Shown in pieces: positions 1 to 5,190 of a stretch of 6,504 bases of DNA. Under the pieces are notes generated by a model that was not told the origin of the DNA, searched no databases, and was given only the letters and a program-made list of their open reading frames with translations. Source of the stretch: Robiginitomaculum sp. (GTDB lineage Bacteria > Pseudomonadota > Alphaproteobacteria > Caulobacterales > Maricaulaceae). The translations under genes were made by a program, and so were the position numbers. Within the stretch, counting starts at the first letter, position 1. Each line of letters begins with the position of its first letter. Where the stretch lies: positions 1 through 6,504 of the forward strand of contig JALSYJ010000347.1 in assembly GCA_027071965.1 (NCBI GenBank). Reading direction: 5' to 3'.

Positions 1-214
1 ATGCCGGATCAGGCTTGCCCCCTGGCCTCCCAAAATGCGAAAGCAGTATCACCTTAGCGCCAGCATTGCGCAAAAACTCAATATTTGGTTTGGCACGCTG
101 CAGCCGGGTGGTATCACTGACCTTGCTGTCTTGAACCGGGACATTCAAATCCACCCTGACCAAGGCGGCTTTACCCGCCAGATCAGCATCGCGCACCGGA
201 ACAAAACCTGTCAT
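1..214 (-). CDS. pgk: Phosphoglycerate kinase, N-terminal part (runs off window)
   Basis: Phosphoglycerate kinase moves a phosphate between 1,3-bisphosphoglycerate and ADP in cytosolic glycolysis/gluconeogenesis. Only the first 71 codons are present; the rest lies beyond position 1. The translation starts MTGFVPVRDADLAGKAALVR. It shows the N-domain substrate-binding signature RVDLNVP at residues 20-26 (Asp22, Asn24), Arg38 in the DTTRLQRA stretch, and the SHFGRP motif at 59-64. The ATG at 214 is preceded by GGTGAG, a usable Shine-Dalgarno, and lies only 13 bases after the gap stop. The two genes are therefore almost certainly co-transcribed and probably translationally linked. The frame is open throughout. 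This short reading frame is cut by the window edge, but the match to the PGK N-terminus is unambiguous. Confidence 0.95.
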   Translation of the reverse strand, partial: MTGFVPVRDADLAGKAALVRVDLNVPVQDSKVSDTTRLQRAKPNIEFLRNAGAKVILLSHFGRPGGKPDPA

Positions 215-227
215 TTAACTGCTCACC

Positions 228-1235
228 CTAGAGAAATTTGCCCATGACAGCGGCAGTATCAGACATGCGAGTGGCAAAACCCCACTCATTGTCATACCAG
301 GTCAAAATCCGCACAAAGCGGCTGTCCATTACCTGGGTTTGCGGTAAGGCAAAAACCGAAGAATGGGAGTTATGATTAAAGTCAATAGATACCAATGGTT
401 CGTCGGATACCCCTAATACACCCTTCATTGGGCCGTTGGCAGCAGCAATAATAGCCTTATTTACGCTTTCAATACTGGCATCCCTGCCAGCATCAAAACA
501 CAAATCAACACAAGATACATTTGGGGTTGGCACCCGGATAGAGGAACCATCAAGTCTGCCGGACAACTCAGGCAAAACCAGACCAACAGCCTTGGCCGCA
601 CCAGTAGAGGTCGGGATCATCGACAAGGCTGCCGAACGGGCGCGATAAAGGTCTGAATGCATACGATCCAAAGTAGGCTGATCACCGGTATATGCGTGAA
701 TAGTTGTCATATAGCCACGCAGAATACCAAATTCTTCGTGCAAAACCTTGGCTACGGGTGACAGGCAATTAGTAGTGCAAGAGGCATTGGAAACTACCAG
801 ATCATTGGCAGTAATGGTATCGTGATTAACACCATAAACAATGGTCTTATCAGCACCGCCCGCAGGAGCCGAAACCAGAACCCGCTTGGCACCGGCTTCC
901 AGATGAGCAGAAGCCTTTTCTTTGGAAGCAAAAAAACCGGTGCATTCCATTACAATATCAATACCAAGCTCAGACCATGGCAATTGCGCAGGATTACGCT
1001 CGGCCAGAACGCGCACCTTTTTCCCGTTTACGGTCATACTGTCATCATCAGAAGATATTTCAGCGCTCAAAATACCGTGAGAGCTGTCATATTTTAACAA
1101 ATGGGCATTGGTGGCCACCGGCCCCAGATCATTGATCGCCACTACTTCTATATCGGTGCGCCCGTGTTCGATTATGGAGCGAAACACCAAACGTCCTATC
1201 CGGCCAAATCCGTTGATTGCTACTCTGATTGTCAT
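228..1235 (-). CDS. gap: Type I glyceraldehyde-3-phosphate dehydrogenase
   Basis: Phosphorylating GAPDH converts glyceraldehyde 3-phosphate, NAD and phosphate to 1,3-bisphosphoglycerate; it is cytosolic and acts directly before Pgk. At 335 residues it has normal length. The Rossmann nucleotide-binding motif INGFGRIGR is at residues 7-15. VVAINDL (31-37) ends the second strand and is typical of NAD-using enzymes. The catalytic loop SNASCTTNC is at 149-157 with nucleophile Cys153, and the partner His180 is in TTIHAYTGDQPTLD. The S-loop with RARSAALSMIPTSTGAAKA follows, and the C-terminus has WYDNEWGF (313-320). The ATG at 1235 is well placed: GGGGAGA (complement of 1241-1247) lies 5 bases upstream. 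It heads the gap-pgk operon. The upstream 229-base gap is long enough for its own promoter, so it need not depend on the small gene before it. Nothing is missing from the active site. Confidence 0.98.
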   Translation of the reverse strand: MTIRVAINGFGRIGRLVFRSIIEHGRTDIEVVAINDLGPVATNAHLLKYDSSHGILSAEISSDDDSMTVNGKKVRVLAERNPAQLPWSELGIDIVMECTGFFASKEKASAHLEAGAKRVLVSAPAGGADKTIVYGVNHDTITANDLVVSNASCTTNCLSPVAKVLHEEFGILRGYMTTIHAYTGDQPTLDRMHSDLYRARSAALSMIPTSTGAAKAVGLVLPELSGRLDGSSIRVPTPNVSCVDLCFDAGRDASIESVNKAIIAAANGPMKGVLGVSDEPLVSIDFNHNSHSSVFALPQTQVMDSRFVRILTWYDNEWGFATRMSDTAAVMGKFL

Positions 1236-1464
1236 TGTTTTCTCCCCACTGCACCGGCTAAAAACATCTGGTTTTTACGCTGGCTCTTATAATGTTTCTT
1301 CAAATATGAGCGGGTCATACCGGAAGCGGGCAATGGGGGCAAGAAAAGAGTAGTCTGGCAACCTGGTTATTTGAGTTTTTATTGCGAATAAAGTTAAATG
1401 GGGCAAAGAAAAGTGTAGAGAAAACATGATTGTTTTCAAACCTTTTGGGTAATGGGAAGGAAAA
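1236..1464 (-). promoter_or_regulatory. gap upstream region with small palindromes, probable promoter region
   Basis: No gene is supported in this 229-base stretch ahead of gap. On the minus strand a weak promoter pair can be drawn: TTGCCC (complement of 1337-1342) and TATGAC (complement of 1314-1319) with a 17-base spacer. The -10 overlaps a small palindrome, TATGA-gcggg-TCATA (1305-1319). A TTATAAG stretch (1286-1292) has no acceptable -35. A separate perfect inverted repeat, GAAAACA-tgat-TGTTTTC (1420-1437), lies just after the end of the small gene. It lacks G+C and a T-run, so it is not a convincing terminator and could be an operator. The sites are seen in the sequence; their function is inferred. 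An open frame across 1287-1493 on this strand has no recognisable protein character. Confidence 0.3.
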
Positions 1465-1710
1465 TCATGCCTTGCGCAGGGTTCGCAATTCACATTCGTG
1501 CATGATCAGACCCATCTCGCCCCGGCATTCAGAAAGCTGTTCAGCTATGTCTGCAAGCGGTAATTCGTGGATTTTACCGCGAATCACCATGGCCTTATCA
1601 AGTATTCTTGCAATTCTGTCCCGCAACTGCGCTTCGGTCATTCGATCCAGCTCGATCATTATATCGCCCTCACGATCGAGACGGGCCATTCTGCGATTCA
1701 TATTGTTCAT
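1465..1710 (-). CDS. Unrecognised 81-residue helical protein
   Basis: I do not recognise this family. The preferred start is the ATG at 1710, because GGAG lies 6 bases upstream (complement of 1717-1720). The longer start at 1722 has no ribosome binding site and would add only MEFF. The 81-residue product is soluble, highly charged and apparently all-helical: MNNMNRRMARLDREGD, then stretches rich in Arg, Glu, Leu and Ile to the end ELRTLRKA. One Pro (51) may split it into two helices. Two Cys (62, 73) and His71 near the C-terminus are too few for an obvious zinc site. There is no signal peptide or membrane segment. A long helical hairpin that binds a partner is possible but unproven. It lies between the luxR-side structured region and gap on the same strand. 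A spurious frame cannot be excluded, but the Shine-Dalgarno and regular amphipathic composition favour a real gene. Confidence 0.55.
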   Translation of the reverse strand: MNNMNRRMARLDREGDIMIELDRMTEAQLRDRIARILDKAMVIRGKIHELPLADIAEQLSECRGEMGLIMHECELRTLRKA

Positions 1711-1716
1711 AAAAAA

Positions 1717-1720
1717 CTCC
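1717..1720 (-). promoter_or_regulatory. Ribosome binding site that decides the start of the 81-residue gene
   Basis: GGAG on the minus strand followed by six T and then the ATG at 1710. The spacing is ideal. The upstream ATG at 1722 overlaps this site and has no purine-rich motif before it, so translation from 1710 is preferred. Confidence 0.6.
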
Positions 1721-1747
1721 ATGTTACGGGTTTTAAGAAATGTTTCA

Positions 1748-1753
1748 TGTCAA
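1748..1753 (-). promoter_or_regulatory. Consensus -35 hexamer (TTGACA) ahead of the 81-residue gene
   Basis: A perfect TTGACA on the minus strand, 37 bases upstream of the preferred ATG. No good -10 sits at 16-18 bases (the 17-base position reads CCCGTA); TAACAT at about 21 bases is the nearest match. It may be a local promoter for the small gene using a non-standard spacing or a different sigma factor, or a chance match. Confidence 0.25.
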
Positions 1754-1799
1754 CTGAAATGCACCAGAATATGCCGCAAATGGTGCCGTAAACGGTAAT

Positions 1800-1901
1800 G
1801 TTGCGAATGGCAAACGGGGTCCGCAGATCTTACCTGCCAAGAAAAAAACGGGGATGTTATTTCTTTGCCAGCAGTCCCTGCCAATGTCAGCCATTCGCAA
1901 C
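1800..1901 (-). ncRNA. 102-base foldback element, candidate structured leader or small RNA
   Basis: The ends are a perfect 12-bp inverted repeat, GTTGCGAATGGC at 1800-1811 and GCCATTCGCAAC at 1890-1901. A second, imperfect stem nests inside: CTGCCAAGAAA (1834-1844) against TTTCTTTGCCAG (1860-1871), with one mismatch and one bulge. Eight-base direct repeats CCTGCCAA occur at 1833 and 1877. The whole would fold into a long rod with side loops on either strand. It does not resemble an RNA family I know. Strand is uncertain; minus is preferred because both neighbouring genes point that way and the 5' end would fall at the start predicted from the lux-box-like palindrome. It could be a leader of the small gene, an independent small RNA, a mini mobile element (no target duplication visible) or paired protein sites. 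Confidence 0.4.
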
Positions 1902-1929
1902 CAGACAACAGTAACAGGTCGAGTGCATG

Positions 1930-1954
1930 AAAAAACCTGTAAACAATTACAGGT
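1930..1954 (-). terminator. Probable intrinsic terminator of the luxR gene
   Basis: On the minus strand, 13 bases after the luxR stop, an 8-bp stem with a 4-base loop is followed directly by six T (complement of 1930-1935; the first T overlaps the last stem base). The position and T-run are typical of Rho-independent termination. The stem has only three G-C pairs, so it would be weak. An alternative pairing is possible between the second arm and ACCTGT on the minus strand (complement of 1914-1919), which would break the terminator stem. Confidence 0.5.
1935..1954. promoter_or_regulatory. lux-box-like 20-bp palindrome
   Basis: ACCTGTAA-ACAA-TTACAGGT has perfect 8-bp arms around a 4-base centre. 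Its outer 7 bases on each side are those of the classical Vibrio fischeri lux box (ACCTGTA...TACAGGT, recalled from the literature), and the overall 20-bp length is the same. A third half-site, ACAGGT, lies at 1914-1919. It is 13 bases beyond the stop of a LuxR-type gene. As a LuxR site it could act on the minus-strand transcript toward the 81-residue gene. The same bases also form a terminator-like hairpin for luxR, listed separately, and the two readings cannot be separated from sequence alone. Confidence 0.4.
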
Positions 1955-1967
1955 AGTTAACAAGAGA

Positions 1968-2729
1968 TTACAGCATGATCTCCAACTGCCTTGCCGCCAG
2001 CACCACTGCCTGCAAACGGGTATCAGCCCCCAGCTTTTTTTTGGCGTTTTCGATATGGTATTGCACCGTGCGCTCGGTAATCCTCAAAATCTGCGAAATA
2101 TCCCAATTGGTTTTACCCTTGGCCACCCAGGCCAGACATTCGCGCTCACGAACTGTAAGCACCCCTTTTTCGGAAAATTCAATGGCATTACTGATGGAGT
2201 GCAAATCTGTTGCGCGCCGGTACAAGGCAAGACACGCCATTTCTATGTAGACCAGATCAAGGCTGCTGAACCCGGAGACATCTCCATGCACAGCAACCAT
2301 CGCAAACCTGTTCATGCGGCCTTTTAGCGGAAACGCATATCCATCAACAATTCCCTGACTGAACCGGCGGTGCAGAACATCCTGTGAAGGCTTTTGGCTG
2401 GGAATTTCCATATCTTCACGTAAAAACCGAATGGGACGGTTGGAGGTAAGTATTGTGCGCATTATCGGGTCATGTATTCCGCCGCCGCCCCGTTTCCAGT
2501 ATTCTTTGATATACTCGGCTGGCAGCGTGCCAAAAGAAAGGTTCGCCCCCGGAAAATTATGTGCATCTACAACTTCTGTAAGCTGAAACGTGTTCAGCCC
2601 CAAGGCTTTAACAAACTCGCTAAAAACATCTGTAAGATCCGCAATGTCACCGGTCTTGTTGATGGCGGTGATTGCCGAGACCGTCATAACCGGAATCTGG
2701 TCCTGTCTTTCGACCATGTGCTGATACAT
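1968..2729 (-). CDS. LuxR-family transcriptional regulator with autoinducer-type domain
   Basis: A 253-residue DNA-binding regulator of the LuxR/TraR size and layout. Residues about 25-180 form the autoinducer-binding-like domain and 190-248 the C-terminal LuxR helix-turn-helix (LTVRERECLAWVAKGKTNWD, then recognition helix TERTVQYHIENAKKKL). The conserved Glu, Leu and Gly positions of the HTH are present. In the ligand domain Asp87-Pro88, Tyr77 and Gly126 fit the TraR D70, Y61 and G113 positions. The usual Trp57 looks replaced by Tyr73 and the Trp85 position by Leu103 (alignment by eye). An acyl-homoserine lactone is thus not assured; this could be a solo regulator with another ligand. No luxI-type synthase is in the window. 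Start is uncertain: Met1 at 2729 has GGGG too close, and Met5 (2717) sees the same GGGG 12 bases upstream. It is divergent from the DUF4164 gene. Confidence 0.93.
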   Translation of the reverse strand: MYQHMVERQDQIPVMTVSAITAINKTGDIADLTDVFSEFVKALGLNTFQLTEVVDAHNFPGANLSFGTLPAEYIKEYWKRGGGGIHDPIMRTILTSNRPIRFLREDMEIPSQKPSQDVLHRRFSQGIVDGYAFPLKGRMNRFAMVAVHGDVSGFSSLDLVYIEMACLALYRRATDLHSISNAIEFSEKGVLTVRERECLAWVAKGKTNWDISQILRITERTVQYHIENAKKKLGADTRLQAVVLAARQLEIML

Positions 2730-2894
2730 CCCCGTTCACCAAAGCGTGAAGCAGCACTCGCTCTGGGACAGGATGGTATCTTTTTTGACCAATTAGCACA
2801 AGTATTTTTGGTCAGGCTACGGCACAGCAGCAATTTTGCAGGAAATGCACATCTACCCTTGGCGAACCGGTGTGCAAAATGCCACACTGGATAT
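2730..2894. promoter_or_regulatory. Divergent luxR / DUF4164 intergenic region with two inverted repeats
   Basis: A 165-base divergent promoter region. It holds an inverted repeat TGACCAA (2786-2792) / TTGGTCA (2808-2814) with a 15-base spacer, a plausible operator. A minus-strand promoter for luxR can be drawn over its left arm: TTGTGC, 17 bases, TACCAT (weak in both boxes). A second repeat, CCGGTGTG (2867-2874) / CACACTGG (2883-2890), with one G-U pair and an 8-base loop, ends 4 bases before the DUF4164 ATG and could limit ribosome access. These are seen directly; their roles are inferred. Confidence 0.35.
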
Positions 2895-3170
2895 ATGAGT
2901 AAAAAAACCACAGATGATTCGCTTGTTAAAGCTGCCGGAAGACTTACCTCCGCCCTTGAACAATTAGAGGCGAGAGCGGAGCATTTACTCGATCGCGTCC
3001 GCGAAGCACAAAGCGCAAATGATGTGGACGAAGACAGGTCAAGACTGGCAGCAGAACTGGATGAAGCCAGAAGCCGCGCTGCCCTGATGGAAGATGCTGC
3101 CCGCGATGCCGGCGCGGCCTTGGATGCAGCTATTGCAGATGTAAGAGCAGCCCTACGCATGAGCGAATAA
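2895..3170 (+). CDS. DUF4164 family coiled-coil protein
   Basis: A 91-residue, Ala/Glu/Arg-rich protein that is almost wholly helical. Residues about 8-85 look like one continuous coiled coil (LTSALEQLEARAEHLLDRVRE, then a long run of Ala, Asp and Arg heptads). There is no signal peptide or membrane segment. Alphaproteobacterial DUF4164 proteins are commonly encoded directly before zapA, as here, with a 19-base gap. A role near the divisome is a reasonable guess from that context only. The frame stays open far upstream over the antisense of luxR, but homologous proteins start close to MSKK, so the ATG at 2895 is chosen. No good Shine-Dalgarno precedes it (only TGGA 4 bases away), suggesting weak or leaderless initiation. 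Confidence 0.8.
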   Translation: MSKKTTDDSLVKAAGRLTSALEQLEARAEHLLDRVREAQSANDVDEDRSRLAAELDEARSRAALMEDAARDAGAALDAAIADVRAALRMSE

Positions 3171-3189
3171 CAATGGCGGGAGACAGGCA

Positions 3190-3519
3190 ATGAGCAATGT
3201 ATCTATTCGGGTAAATGATCGTGCGTTTTCCATCGGTTGTGAGCCTGGGCAGGAAGAATACGTTAAGTCCCTTGGCGAAGCCTTTGACAGCCGGGTTGCC
3301 GAGCTTGTGAAACAAGTAGGGCAGATTGGGGATTTACGCTTGTTTTTGATGGCAGCTTTGGTGATCTCGGATGAATTGGACAGTATAAAATCCGGATCAG
3401 GCAATAAAACCGCCACCCCAGACCACGATGCTAAAATCCGTAAAATCAACGATACGGCCGTGAAAGCGCTGGAGGATGCTGCTGAACAAGTGGAGCAGAT
3501 TGTAAAAAAGCTGTCGTGA
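3190..3519 (+). CDS. zapA: Cell division protein ZapA
   Basis: ZapA is a cytosolic protein that binds FtsZ and promotes bundling of its filaments at midcell. The 109-residue product has the family layout. The N-terminal strand segment VSIRVNDRAFSIGCEPGQEEYV (residues 4-25) leads into helix LGEAFDSRVAELVKQ, then the hydrophobic core segment DLRLFLMAALVISDEL (48-63). A polar linker (66-80) follows, and the C-terminal coiled coil (80-108) has the Ile/Val/Leu spacing of a dimerisation helix. The ATG at 3190 has GGGAG 7-8 bases upstream. It forms an operon with the DUF4164 gene and is followed by the 6S RNA gene, the same zapA - ssrS - cyclo-ligase order known from many proteobacteria, including E. 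coli. No anomalies seen. Confidence 0.92.
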   Translation: MSNVSIRVNDRAFSIGCEPGQEEYVKSLGEAFDSRVAELVKQVGQIGDLRLFLMAALVISDELDSIKSGSGNKTATPDHDAKIRKINDTAVKALEDAAEQVEQIVKKLS

Positions 3520-3545
3520 GAATCTGTAAAACTCATGATCTTATG

Positions 3546-3574
3546 TTGATTGTGGGCTTCACTTTTTCTAAAAT
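3546..3574 (+). promoter_or_regulatory. Sigma-70-type promoter of the 6S RNA gene
   Basis: TTGATT (3546-3551), a 17-base spacer, then TAAAAT (3569-3574). This predicts a transcript start at about 3581, immediately before the conserved 5' part of the 6S RNA. It is the best -35/-10 pair in the window. Confidence 0.65.
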
Positions 3575-3580
3575 TGCTTT

Positions 3581-3756
3581 AGAAGGCGCCAGAGGCGGTT
3601 TCTACGGCGCATGTTTGGGGTCAAATCCCGGCGACCGTAATGTCTCCTGAGGGAGCGACCTCTGATTGAGACCGTGGTTTCTTTCACGTTGCGCCCACCT
3701 GTAAATTTGGGTCATCAGGGCATTTAATGCCCCGACGGTGTATGTGGAGCCGCCAA
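3581..3756 (+). ncRNA. ssrS: 6S RNA
   Basis: 6S RNA mimics an open promoter and binds housekeeping RNA polymerase, adjusting transcription in stationary phase. Identification rests on position between zapA and the folate cyclo-ligase and on the fold. The closing stem pairs GGCGGT (3594-3599) with GCCGCC (3749-3754). An inner pairing is ACCGT (3634-3638) with ACGGT (3735-3739). The apical arm pairs GTCTC (3642-3646) with GAGAC (3668-3672) and GAGG (3649-3652) with CCTC (3659-3662). A small hairpin GGGCAT-TTA-ATGCCC (3718-3732) lies on the 3' side of the bubble, as in other 6S RNAs. The length of about 175 bases fits the family. The 5' end is set from the promoter; the 3' end is approximate. 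No separate terminator is visible before the downstream gene, so the mature 3' end is probably made by processing of a joint transcript. Confidence 0.85.
3746..3749 (+). promoter_or_regulatory. Cyclo-ligase ribosome binding site inside the 6S RNA 3' end
   Basis: GGAG, 8 bases before the ATG at 3758, directly abuts the GCCGCC strand of the 6S closing stem and shares its last G with it. In the folded 6S RNA this site would be partly masked, so the folate gene may be translated only from transcripts or conformations in which the 6S closing stem is open. Confidence 0.6.
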
Positions 3757-3757
3757 C

Positions 3758-4351
3758 ATGGTGTTGTTCAAAACCAATGATAAAACTGATCTTCGCTCAA
3801 AAATGAAGCGCAAGCGCGGAACGCTGGCCTCATTATACCCACGTTCCGGCAGTCAGGTTGCAGCAAGATTCCCGGCAGAACTGGTTGCCAGAGGCGGTCT
3901 GACCATTGCTGGTTATGCCCCTAAGGGAAGTGAAATAAACTGCATTCCCCTAATGGAAAAGCTAAAGGCCAGAGGGGCGCGCATGTGCCTGCCGGTTGTG
4001 GTGGAAAAAGAGCAGCCATTGATTTTTCGTTCATGGGAGCCGGGACAGGAATTATTCCCGGGAAACTTTGGAATTGATCAACCTTCCGAAGATGCGCCGG
4101 AAGTCGTACCCGACATGGTTCTGGTACCTTTGCTTGCTTTTAATTCCAAGGGTTTTCGCTTAGGCTATGGTGGCGGCTATTATGATCGCACGCTTGCCCA
4201 GTTGCGCGAGAAAAATGAACATGTGGTAGCAGTTGGGCTTGGCTATGAGGCGCAAGGCATCTCCCGACTGCCCGTAGAGCGCCACGACCAAAAACTGGAC
4301 TGGATCATTTCAGAAACCGAAGCTCACTCCATTACCCGTAAAACTCCGTAG
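3758..4351 (+). CDS. ygfA: 5-formyltetrahydrofolate cyclo-ligase
   Basis: The enzyme (5,10-methenyltetrahydrofolate synthetase, YgfA/Fau) uses ATP and Mg to convert 5-formyl-THF to 5,10-methenyl-THF, recovering the storage folate for one-carbon metabolism in the cytosol. The 197-residue length is typical. The N-terminal helix has LRSKMKRKRGTL (12-23). The folate-site stretch IAGYAPKGSEIN (50-61) contains the conserved Glu59. The family signature GFRLGYGGGYYDRTL is at 132-146 (ATP/Mg loop). The C-terminal RLPVERHDQKLDWIISE (170-186) matches the conserved ending. The ATG at 3758 has GGAG 8 bases before it, lying in the 6S RNA end. The ssrS-ygfA pairing is conserved across proteobacteria and is linked with stationary-phase and persister physiology in E. 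coli. The YmdB-like gene starts 6 bases after it, indicating an operon. Confidence 0.95.
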   Translation: MVLFKTNDKTDLRSKMKRKRGTLASLYPRSGSQVAARFPAELVARGGLTIAGYAPKGSEINCIPLMEKLKARGARMCLPVVVEKEQPLIFRSWEPGQELFPGNFGIDQPSEDAPEVVPDMVLVPLLAFNSKGFRLGYGGGYYDRTLAQLREKNEHVVAVGLGYEAQGISRLPVERHDQKLDWIISETEAHSITRKTP

Positions 4352-4357
4352 CTGCCA

Positions 4358-5188
4358 ATGAACGCGCTGTTTCTTGGGGACGTTGTCGGAAAGTCAGGCC
4401 GCGAAGCTGTAAGCCGGTATCTGCCACAATTGATACAGGATCTGGAGCTGGATTTTGTACTGGCCAATGGCGAAAATGCTGCTGGCGGATTTGGAATTAC
4501 CCAAAAAACCGCAAATGTACTGTTTGATGCGGGGGTTGATATTATTACTCTTGGCAATCACGCTTTTGATCAGGCCGAAGCTATTGGACTGGTAGAGCGT
4601 GAGCCTGCTATCTTGCGGCCAGCCAACTATCCGGCATCAGCAGCCGTGCCAGGCCGGGGCACCACTTTGCACACTGATAACAATGGCAATCGGGTTTTGG
4701 TCATAACCGTGATGGGACAGGTGTATATGGAGCCAATGGATGACCCGTTTAGCGCGGTGGAACAACAATTACTTGCCTGTGAATTAGGACGGGACGCTGA
4801 TTTGATTGTGGTGGAAGTTCATGGCGAGGCAAGTTCAGAAAAAACTGCAATGGGACATTTGTGCGATGGGCGGGCCAGTGTTGTTTTTGGCACTCATACC
4901 CATATCCCTACGGCAGATGCCAGAATTCTGAACAATGGCACCGCCTTTATTACCGACCTTGGCATGTGCGGTGATTATGACAGTGTTATTGGAATGGACA
5001 AGGAAGAGCCCATGCGCCGGTTTTCAACCCGGTTGCGTGGCACAAGGTTCAAACCGGCAAATGGTGAGGCCACCATTAGCGGCCTGTTCGTTGCAACTGA
5101 TGCAAAAACCGGGCTGGCTACAAATTGCGCGCCGTTACGAATGGGGGGATGCCTGATGCCGACCCCTTTGCCTGCAAAGTCGGTTTGA
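4358..5188 (+). CDS. ymdB: YmdB-like metallophosphoesterase (TIGR00282 family)
   Basis: A dinuclear-metal phosphoesterase of the DR1281/YmdB group. The Bacillus member hydrolyses cyclic nucleotides (2',3'- and 3',5'-cAMP) and affects mRNA levels and biofilm formation; the role in alphaproteobacteria is not established. The 276-residue product carries the metal ligands in order: Asp8 in FLGDVVG, Glu39-Asn40 in NGENAAGG, Asn67-His68 in LGNHAFD, His155 in VEVHGEASSEK, and His180/His182 in GTHTHIPTAD. The segment ITDLGMCGDYDSVIG (198-212) is also characteristic. VEVHGEA differs slightly from the DFHAEA I associate with the family, but the His is kept. No signal peptide. It starts 6 bases after the cyclo-ligase stop without a clear Shine-Dalgarno, so it probably relies on translational coupling. 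MNALFLGDVVG matches the usual N-terminus, supporting this start. The symbol is by similarity to the Bacillus gene. Confidence 0.92.
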   Translation: MNALFLGDVVGKSGREAVSRYLPQLIQDLELDFVLANGENAAGGFGITQKTANVLFDAGVDIITLGNHAFDQAEAIGLVEREPAILRPANYPASAAVPGRGTTLHTDNNGNRVLVITVMGQVYMEPMDDPFSAVEQQLLACELGRDADLIVVEVHGEASSEKTAMGHLCDGRASVVFGTHTHIPTADARILNNGTAFITDLGMCGDYDSVIGMDKEEPMRRFSTRLRGTRFKPANGEATISGLFVATDAKTGLATNCAPLRMGGCLMPTPLPAKSV

Positions 5189-5190
5189 TC

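Noticed and set aside
1287..1493. 68-residue minus-strand frame ahead of gap
   Set aside because: It overlaps the C-terminus of the 81-residue gene, has no ribosome binding site and no protein-like pattern.
1800..1901. Miniature transposon with 12-bp terminal repeats
   Set aside because: No target-site duplication flanks the repeats and no second copy is in the window; kept as a structured element instead, although a genome search could revive this idea.
1745..1963. 72-residue minus-strand reading frame across the luxR-small gene gap
   Set aside because: It begins at a TTG, runs through the palindrome and the foldback element, has no ribosome binding site, and its Cys/Pro/Phe-rich sequence looks like translated non-coding DNA.
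1957..1971. Second CtrA-like site, TTAA-N7-TTAC
   Set aside because: One mismatch to the core, and it lies at the luxR stop codon rather than in a promoter.
2472..2894. In-frame upstream extension of the DUF4164 gene
   Set aside because: The extension is antisense to luxR and resembles no protein; known family members start near MSKK.
2684..3190. 168-residue minus-strand frame over DUF4164
   Set aside because: Ser/Ala-rich composition is the antisense shadow of the Ala/Glu/Arg-rich DUF4164 coding sequence; it also overlaps the start of luxR.
3698..3713. ACCTGTAAATTTGGGT, superficially lux-box-like
   Set aside because: Only the first half-site matches, and it lies within the 6S RNA where the sequence serves RNA structure.
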